From Saprospiraceae bacterium (GTDB taxonomy: Bacteria > Bacteroidota > Bacteroidia > Chitinophagales > Saprospiraceae), in assembly GCA_027031185.1 (NCBI GenBank), contig JALVEF010000532.1, forward strand, positions 1 to 6,483: a stretch of 6,483 nucleotides of DNA, given 5' to 3'. The notes below the pieces were generated by a model. It made no database searches, was not told the origin of the DNA, and saw only the letters and a list, made by a program, of their open reading frames with translations. Positions 1 to 4,828 of the stretch are shown piece by piece. The stretch's first letter is position 1. Each line of letters starts with the position of its first letter. A program made the position numbers and the translations under genes.

Positions 1-44
1 CATTCGTCCCAAAACAAATCGCTTTGAGTGTACAATTGAACAAG

Positions 45-1235
45 CTACTCATCATACATCGTTTCGGCCACGGTGCGGACACCCTTGTCAGGGCCGGCGC
101 CGATGATGCGGCGGGCGTGTAGGAGGGATTGGCGGCGGCGCTCCGCGAAGGCCGGGTCATCGGGGAAGAGCGACTCCACCGCCACCTGCGCCCGGTCACT
201 GCCGGCATGGATGAATTGACCATTGCCCAGATAAATGCCCACGTGGGTGATGCGCTCCTTTTTGTCCCCGGTGGCCCGGCGACCAAAAAACAGCAGGTCG
301 CCTTTGCGGAGCTTGCTCAGTTTGTCGTCTATGGGGACTTCGATGCCTACGGCTATCTGTTGGGAAGCGTCCCGCGGCAGCATGATGCCGTTTTGCAGGA
401 ATACGTTTTTGGTGAAACCGCTGCAGTCCAGGCCCTTGCCGGATGTGCCGCCCCACAGGTAGGGAACGCCCAGGTAAGAATAGGCGGCGCGCTCGATGTT
501 CTCCGCGGTGAGCTCACGGGAACGCAACCATTGGTCATAGGGCCGGATGGATTCGGATGGAACAAAGGCAGGCGTGCCGTCGGGCAACCGTACCTTGGTG
601 AAGTCGCCGTCGCGGTTGACAAACTGCATGATGCCACCGGTCAGCAGGTCGGTAACCGGCGTGCTGTGGACGTCCGGCCCGGAATAAGCGTATCCCAGAC
701 CGCCGGTGAAGATGACCTTTTTGCTGTGCGCCCACGAGTCAAATTGATCCCGAGTCATCAATACGAAGGCACCGCCGTTCATCCATCGGGTATAGCGTTC
801 CGGGGTCTTGACCAAATACCAATGGCCCTCGCGCTTGAGTACGCGCAGGGGCATGCCCATGAGCGCCTGAGTCTCCAGACCCGCCGAAACGGATGGCTTG
901 CTCCGCAGATTGGCTACCGACAGACGGACGACGCCGTAGGTTTTGCCGTGGAGCGCGGTGTCGGGCAGAAGACGGATGGCGTCCGTGACTTCATATCCGG
1001 CACGGCGGAAGCGGTCTTCGAGTACCCGGCGGGCTCCCGCGATGTCTGTCTCGCCCGTCAGCGTGACCTGCTGTCCCTTTTTTTCCGCATGAATGCGGAA
1101 TACCGCCGTGCGCAAATCAGGCGCGTATTGCTGCCTGACCTCCTCAATGATGTATTTGGACTGGTAGGCAAAGCGTGTCATGGCACAACCCGCGATGAAG
1201 AGCCAGACCACTCCAAAGACCATGATTTTTTTCAT
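45..1235 (-). CDS. NlpC/P60 family (C40) cell-wall peptidase, lipoprotein, YkfC-like
   Basis: Predicted gamma-D-glutamyl-L-diamino acid endopeptidase acting on peptidoglycan peptides in the periplasm. The 396-residue product begins with a lipoprotein signal (MKKIMVFGVVWLFIAGC) with lipidated Cys17. The residues after it (AMTRF) lack the acidic stretch of Bacteroidota surface-export lipoproteins, so a periplasm-facing location is inferred. Next come a BON-like segment (about 45-91, by eye), an SH3b domain (about 99-143), a second SH3-like segment (about 175-231) and the NlpC/P60 domain (about 244-378). Catalytic residues are visible: Cys271 in LDCSGF, His331 in THVGIYLG and His343 in FIHAG. 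This order and the 12-residue His-His spacing match YkfC-type enzymes, which trim recycled muropeptides with a free N-terminal L-Ala; that specificity is inferred. The ATG at 1235 is preferred over an in-frame TTG at 1271 because the latter puts 12 residues before the signal peptide. The gene starts 32 nt after the prfC stop, so co-transcription is plausible. Confidence 0.92.
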   Translation of the reverse strand: MKKIMVFGVVWLFIAGCAMTRFAYQSKYIIEEVRQQYAPDLRTAVFRIHAEKKGQQVTLTGETDIAGARRVLEDRFRRAGYEVTDAIRLLPDTALHGKTYGVVRLSVANLRSKPSVSAGLETQALMGMPLRVLKREGHWYLVKTPERYTRWMNGGAFVLMTRDQFDSWAHSKKVIFTGGLGYAYSGPDVHSTPVTDLLTGGIMQFVNRDGDFTKVRLPDGTPAFVPSESIRPYDQWLRSRELTAENIERAAYSYLGVPYLWGGTSGKGLDCSGFTKNVFLQNGIMLPRDASQQIAVGIEVPIDDKLSKLRKGDLLFFGRRATGDKKERITHVGIYLGNGQFIHAGSDRAQVAVESLFPDDPAFAERRRQSLLHARRIIGAGPDKGVRTVAETMYDE

Positions 1236-1267
1236 GGGTATGATATTCTGCCAACGCCGCAATGTAC

Positions 1268-2845
1268 TCAATACTCGGATGAAAAACTAAATGTAATGTC
1301 GGGATTATTTTCACGCACGGTCTTGAGCGTCCACTCGGTCTCGGCCAGAAAGACGGGTTGTCCCTTCTTGTCAAAGGCGATGTCCCGCTTGCGCCGCTCC
1401 ATAAAGGCTTTTAGATGCGCCTCGTCACCGCTGATCCAGACGGCCTTGTAAAGGCGGAGTGGCTCATAGCGCACGCGCGCACCGTACTCGTGTTCCATGC
1501 GGTACTGGATGACGTCAAATTGCAGGGCGCCCACCGTGCCGATGATGCGTTTGTTGTCCAGCTTGCGAATAAACATCTGCGCAACGCCCTCGTCCATCAA
1601 CTGATCCAGGCCCTTGTAAAACTTCTTGTAGTGCATCGGATCGGCGTTTTCCACGATGCGGAATTGCTCGGGCGAAAAGGTCGGTATGCCCGTAAAACGC
1701 AGTTTTTCGCCCTCAGTAAGCGTGTCGCCGATTTTGAAGTTGCCGCTGTCATACAGACCGATGACGTCACCGGGAAAGGCCTCTTCAATGACGGTTTTTT
1801 GGGCAGCCATAAAGGCCGTAGGGCGGGCGAATTTCAGTTGCTTGCCTTGCCGGACGTGAAAGTAGTTGGTATTGCGGCGGAAATGGCCGGAGCAAATGCG
1901 CAAAAAGGCAATGCGGTCGCGGTGATTGGGGTCCATGTTGGCGTGTATCTTGAAAATGAAGCCGGAAAATCTGGGCTCGTCCGGTGCGACGATGCGCACA
2001 TCCGTCGGGCGGGCCAATGGCATCGGCGCAATATCCACGAAGCAGTCCAGCATTTCCTTGACGCCGAAATTGTTGATGGCACTGCCGAAGAAAATCGGAC
2101 AGGTCTCGCCGGACAGATAGTCCGCCTTATCAAACGGGGGATAGACCTCGCGAATCATCTCCAGCTCCTCGCGCAGCGTGGCGGCATCGTCGGCGCCGAT
2201 ATGGGTGTCCAATTCTTCGCTATTGAGATCATTGATAACGATGGTGTCATCTGCTGTCTGCTTGGCGTGCGGACGAAATAGTACCAGCTTGCCGGCGTAG
2301 ATGTTATAGACGCCCTTGAAACGCTGGCCCATGCCGATGGGCCAGGACAGGGGCACTAGTTTGACGTCCAGCTCAGTCTCAATTTGGTCCATAATGTCGA
2401 AGGCGTCCATGCCTTCCCGGTCCAGCTTGTTGACGAAGAATATCAGCGGCGTATCGCGCATGCGGCAGACACGCACCAGCTTGCGGGTTTGCGTTTCCAC
2501 ACCTTTGGCAACGTCCACGACAACGATGGCGCTGTCCACGGCCGTGAGTGTGCGGAAGGTGTCTTCTGCAAAGTCGGCGTGGCCCGGTGTGTCCAGGATG
2601 TTGATCTGTTTGCCGCGATATTGGAATCCCATGACCGATGTAGCGACGGAGATGCCGCGCTGGCGCTCAATTTCCATGAAGTCGGATGTGGTGGCGCGCT
2701 TGATTTTATTGGACTTGACGGCACCGGCTATCTGGATGGCACCGCCGAAGAGGAGCAGCTTTTCGGTGAGAGTGGTCTTGCCGGCATCGGGATGGCTGAC
2801 GATGGCAAAGGTCTTGCGCTTTTCGATTTCTTCGCGGAGTCCCAT
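1268..2845 (-). CDS. prfC: Peptide chain release factor 3 (RF3), translational GTPase
   Basis: RF3 is the cytoplasmic GTPase that recycles RF1/RF2 from the ribosome after peptide release. The 525-residue product is full length for the family (E. coli RF3 is about 529). GTPase motifs are intact: P-loop SHPDAGKT (17-24), switch I with RQRGISV (61-67), DTPGHADF (85-92) and NKLD (139-142). The SDFMEIERQRGISV context and the sequence after the G domain (RF3 domain 2, then the RF3 C-terminal domain with QLMDEGVAQ and GALQFDVIQYRMEHEYG) separate RF3 from EF-G, LepA and TypA. The ATG at 2845 is chosen; a TTG two codons upstream (2851) is in frame but less likely. No Shine-Dalgarno precedes it, only an A-rich tract, as is usual in Bacteroidota. 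A possible promoter and a short palindrome lie upstream, and the NlpC/P60 gene follows closely. Nothing in the protein looks broken. Confidence 0.98.
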   Translation of the reverse strand: MGLREEIEKRKTFAIVSHPDAGKTTLTEKLLLFGGAIQIAGAVKSNKIKRATTSDFMEIERQRGISVATSVMGFQYRGKQINILDTPGHADFAEDTFRTLTAVDSAIVVVDVAKGVETQTRKLVRVCRMRDTPLIFFVNKLDREGMDAFDIMDQIETELDVKLVPLSWPIGMGQRFKGVYNIYAGKLVLFRPHAKQTADDTIVINDLNSEELDTHIGADDAATLREELEMIREVYPPFDKADYLSGETCPIFFGSAINNFGVKEMLDCFVDIAPMPLARPTDVRIVAPDEPRFSGFIFKIHANMDPNHRDRIAFLRICSGHFRRNTNYFHVRQGKQLKFARPTAFMAAQKTVIEEAFPGDVIGLYDSGNFKIGDTLTEGEKLRFTGIPTFSPEQFRIVENADPMHYKKFYKGLDQLMDEGVAQMFIRKLDNKRIIGTVGALQFDVIQYRMEHEYGARVRYEPLRLYKAVWISGDEAHLKAFMERRKRDIAFDKKGQPVFLAETEWTLKTVRENNPDITFSFSSEY

Positions 2846-2877
2846 TCGCAATTTTTTGGTGACTGTCTAGGTACCCG

Positions 2878-2898
2878 CTGTTTTTGCGCTAAAAACAG
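2878..2898. repeat. Short perfect palindrome with an extra direct half-site, prfC leader
   Basis: The arms CTGTTTTT (2878-2885) and AAAAACAG (2891-2898) are exact reverse complements around a 5-nt loop. A third related half-site, AAAACAG, lies at 2906-2912, in the same orientation as the right arm and about 14 bp away. The structure sits about 33 bp upstream of the prfC ATG and downstream of the possible -7 box, so it would fall in the 5' leader. The stem is AT-rich with no following T-run on the minus strand, so it does not look like an intrinsic terminator. It could be a dimeric regulator site or an RNA hairpin. The repeat is certain; its function is not. Confidence 0.55.
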
Positions 2899-2930
2899 GA
2901 GCACCAAAACAGTTACATTTTTTGAAGGCG

Positions 2931-2938
2931 CAAAGGTA
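2931..2938 (-). promoter_or_regulatory. Possible Bacteroidota-type -7 box upstream of prfC
   Basis: On the minus strand this reads TACCTTTG, an exact match to the Bacteroidota sigma-ABfr -7 consensus TAnnTTTG. It lies in the gap between the glycosyltransferase stop and prfC, about 86 bp before the prfC start, a sensible promoter position. No good TTG/TTTG -33 element is found at the expected spacing of about 19-21 bp; the nearest TTG is about 29 bp upstream. If used, transcription would start near 2920-2926 and give a leader of about 75-80 nt. Confidence 0.35.
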
Positions 2939-2966
2939 GGATGATTTGCGTAAAGAATGCGGCGCT

Positions 2967-3962
2967 TCAACACATCCAAAAGATGTCCTGGCCCTTGCGC
3001 AGACCGGCGGCTGCCAAGCGGGCCTCCAGGGCCTGCACCTCGGCCGGGGAAGAGATGGCCACCAGGTATTGGAAGCCGCCTTGCGCGAAGTCCCAAGCCT
3101 GCTCGGATTCCAACTTAACGCCGTAGATAGAGCTGCCCTGCTTGCGGCGGTTGTCGGTCAACCAGCGGAAACGGATGTCCCGGGCCAGCAGCATTTGGGC
3201 CAGGGGCTTGCCCTTCGGCCCGGCTCCGATGAGTACCATCTCACGCCGGGGGTCGCGGTCCAATTCAAGAAAATAGCGGACTTTCAGGTCATAATAAGGC
3301 CCGGCATATTTGGGATCCGTGCGCGAGGTGCGGCCGGGATGATCGCGCCATAAGTGAACAACTTGATCGGCGGCGACAATTTTATAGCCGGCACGGTAAA
3401 ATCGAAAGGCCAGATCGTAGTCCTCGGGATAGGCGCCGGCCCCGAAACCGCCGATGCGTTCCAGATCCGTGCGATACACCATGAAGGCGGCAGAGGGGAT
3501 GACGCATTCGCGGTAGATGTCCTCGTAATGATTGCCGCTCTCCATCAGGCCGTTGAGCCAGGTCTCATAACGCCGGTAGCCGGCACCCACCGAGTCTTGT
3601 GAGAAGTAGCGCACCTTGCCCGTGGCCACATGACCGGGCCCGGCAGCGCGCAGCAATTCGTACAAGGTGGCCAGCTTGCCGGGTGGCATCAGGTCGTCGG
3701 CATCCATGCGCGTGATGCATTCGCCGCGGGAAGCGGCGAATGCAGCTCGCAGGGCGGGCAGGATGCCGTGGCCGCCGGACACAACGAGCCGGATGCGCGC
3801 ATCTCGCCGGCTCCATTCCCCGATGATGTCGCGACTGGCATCGGTCGAGTGGTCGTCTGCAAAAATGGCCTCAAAGCCTGCCTGGCTTTGAGCCGCTATG
3901 CTCTCCAGACAGGCCTCCAAAAAAGGCGCGGCATTCTTGACCGGGATGAGAATGGATATCAT
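2967..3962 (-). CDS. Family 2 glycosyltransferase with C-terminal Rossmann-like segment
   Basis: Inferred to transfer a sugar from a nucleotide-sugar donor to a glycan or lipid acceptor at the cytoplasmic face; donor and acceptor cannot be read from the sequence. The 331-residue protein opens directly with the GT-A fold (ISILIPVKNAAPFLEACLES, residues 2-21). It has the nucleotide-binding Asp pair in FADDHSTD (34-41), the metal-binding DxD in RMDADD (85-90), the catalytic-base region AYPEDYDL (177-184) and the closing LWRDHPGRTS element (204-213). No membrane segment is evident. Residues about 241-329 form a second unit beginning MVLIGAGPKGKPLA, a glycine-rich beta-alpha-beta pattern resembling a Rossmann fold, not part of the catalytic GT2 core. 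The ATG at 3962 has no upstream alternative that extends the fold. A large inverted repeat begins 16 nt before the start. No other polysaccharide genes lie in the window, so its pathway is unknown. Confidence 0.9.
   Translation of the reverse strand: MISILIPVKNAAPFLEACLESIAAQSQAGFEAIFADDHSTDASRDIIGEWSRRDARIRLVVSGGHGILPALRAAFAASRGECITRMDADDLMPPGKLATLYELLRAAGPGHVATGKVRYFSQDSVGAGYRRYETWLNGLMESGNHYEDIYRECVIPSAAFMVYRTDLERIGGFGAGAYPEDYDLAFRFYRAGYKIVAADQVVHLWRDHPGRTSRTDPKYAGPYYDLKVRYFLELDRDPRREMVLIGAGPKGKPLAQMLLARDIRFRWLTDNRRKQGSSIYGVKLESEQAWDFAQGGFQYLVAISSPAEVQALEARLAAAGLRKGQDIFWMC
3716..3744. repeat. Perfect 12-bp hairpin inside the glycosyltransferase gene
   Basis: The arms TGCATTCGCCGC (3716-3727) and GCGGCGAATGCA (3733-3744) are exact reverse complements separated by GGGAA. 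In the gene they encode roughly residues 73-83 (AAFAASRGECI), just before the DxD motif. A smaller perfect hairpin lies further 5' in the same gene: 9-bp arms CTCAAAGCC (3870-3878) and GGCTTTGAG (3884-3892), again with a 5-nt loop. The pairing is certain; any role in mRNA structure or pausing is unproven. Confidence 0.6.
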
Positions 3963-3978
3963 TGGGTGATGTTCATTT

Positions 3979-4086
3979 GTCCCGCACTTACTTGCTTTGC
4001 TTGACTTTGGCTTTGGTCCTTCCGCGTAGGTTTTTATGCAAGATGGACGCTATTTGCCACGCACCAAGGGCAAGTAAGTGCGGGAC
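3979..4086. repeat. 108-bp element bounded by perfect 17-bp inverted repeats (REP/MITE-like)
   Basis: GTCCCGCACTTACTTGC at 3979-3995 is matched exactly in reverse complement by GCAAGTAAGTGCGGGAC at 4070-4086. Looser similarity continues inward to about 4011 on the left and 4056 on the right. The interior has no credible reading frame. No target-site duplication is visible (left flank ends TTCATTT, right flank begins GTCCTAC), so insertion is not demonstrated. The left arm is 16 nt from the glycosyltransferase ATG, so a transcript entering from ribE would carry this hairpin in that gene's leader. Candidate identities are a non-autonomous mobile element (MITE), a REP-type doublet mobilised by a RAYT transposase, or a large transcript hairpin. 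The repeat is certain; its class is inferred. Confidence 0.7.
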
Positions 4087-4105
4087 GTCCTACTGCCCCG
4101 GGTAA

Positions 4106-4140
4106 ATTCTTCGATTCTTCGATTCTTCAATTCTTCGATT
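4106..4140. repeat. Tandem octamer array, four copies of ATTCTTCG
   Basis: Four consecutive 8-bp units occupy 4106-4137: ATTCTTCG, ATTCTTCG, ATTCTTCA, ATTCTTCG, followed by a partial ATT (4138-4140). Only one base departs from a perfect array. The array is non-coding, between ribE and the glycosyltransferase gene, 19 bp from the end of the 108-bp inverted-repeat element. It is a simple-sequence repeat that could vary in copy number by slippage; the unit is not a multiple of three but lies outside any reading frame. The rest of the gap (4141-4205) shows no recognisable promoter or terminator. Confidence 0.8.
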
Positions 4141-4205
4141 GATCAAAAATCCAGGCAGATGAAAATTTGGTCTACTACGTTTAACGGAGTGGAGTCAACA
4201 AGTCG

Positions 4206-4808
4206 TCACGTACCCGCCCGGCGATAGGCTTCCATGTAGCGGACAAAATACTTGCCGATGATGTCAAATTCCAGATTGACGCGGTCGCCCACGCGCATGG
4301 TGCCAAAGTTGGTGTGCTCCATGGTGTAGGGAATGATAGCCACTTGGAAAAAGTCGTCGTGCGGGTCCACTACGGTCAAACTCACGCCGTTGACGGTGAT
4401 GCTCCCTTTCGCCACGATCAAGTGGCGAAAACTTTCCGGATATTGAAACTCAAAGTACCGGCTGCCGTCGGCTTCGATGATCCGGGTACAGGTGGCGATC
4501 GCGTCCACGTGGCCCTGTACAAAATGGCCGTCCAGGCGGCTGCCGGCTTGCATGGCGCGCTCCAGGTTGACCATGCGGCCCGGCTGCCAGTCCCCCAGGG
4601 TGGTCAGGCGGATGGTCTCTTCGATGGCGGTGACGCGGTGGTGCGTCTCATCGCATTCGGTCACGGTCAGGCAGACGCCGTCGTGGCTGAGGCTTTGGTC
4701 CACTTTCAATTCGCGGGAGACAGGCGAGGCGATTTGGATGTGAAGATTGCCGCCGTCCCGGCGGACATGGGTGACGCGTCCCAGTGCTTCGATGATTCCG
4801 GTAAACAT
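4206..4808 (-). CDS. ribE: Riboflavin synthase, alpha subunit
   Basis: Catalyses the dismutation of two 6,7-dimethyl-8-ribityllumazine molecules to riboflavin and 5-amino-6-ribitylamino-uracil, the last step of riboflavin synthesis, in the cytoplasm as a trimer. The 200-residue length is typical. Two lumazine-binding repeats are visible. The N-terminal one starts at MFTGIIEALG and contains DGVCLTVT (43-50) and NLERAM (81-86). The C-terminal one starts at GHFVQGHVD (94-102) and contains KGSITVNGVSLTV (134-146), IPYTMEHTNFG (159-169) and NLEFDIIGKYFVRY (178-191). The family-diagnostic MFTGIIE fixes the start at 4808. Other rib genes are absent from the window, as is common where the pathway is scattered. 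The start is 20 nt from the stop of the upstream T9SS cargo gene, so read-through from it is possible. No FMN riboswitch is seen or would fit in that gap. The symbol is ribE in most bacteria, ribC in E. coli. Confidence 0.98.
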   Translation of the reverse strand: MFTGIIEALGRVTHVRRDGGNLHIQIASPVSRELKVDQSLSHDGVCLTVTECDETHHRVTAIEETIRLTTLGDWQPGRMVNLERAMQAGSRLDGHFVQGHVDAIATCTRIIEADGSRYFEFQYPESFRHLIVAKGSITVNGVSLTVVDPHDDFFQVAIIPYTMEHTNFGTMRVGDRVNLEFDIIGKYFVRYMEAYRRAGT

Positions 4809-4828
4809 AGGCTTTGTCGCTGGTTAGG

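Noticed and set aside
1..44. Terminator or small gene downstream of the NlpC/P60 gene
   Set aside because: The 44 bases contain no stem with a T-run and no supported reading frame.
1236..1271. TTG start at 1271 adding 12 residues to the NlpC/P60 lipoprotein
   Set aside because: It would place a non-signal stretch before a textbook lipoprotein signal peptide and bring the start up against the prfC stop. The ATG at 1235 fits far better.
129..1451. Long plus-strand open frame of 440 codons antisense to the NlpC/P60 gene and the end of prfC
   Set aside because: Its translation matches no recognisable family and it runs opposite two clear, motif-bearing genes. Long antisense frames are common in GC-rich coding DNA.
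2878..2898. Intrinsic terminator for the glycosyltransferase gene
   Set aside because: The stem is A/T-rich and has no T-run after it on the minus strand. It also lies downstream of a possible promoter, so a leader or operator site fits better.
3979..4140. CRISPR-like array
   Set aside because: There are only two inverted long repeats and an 8-bp tandem array, with no regularly spaced direct repeats and no cas genes.
4809..4828. FMN riboswitch ahead of ribE
   Set aside because: The gap is only 20 nt and the upstream sequence is coding for the CHU_C domain. No conserved FMN aptamer core is visible.
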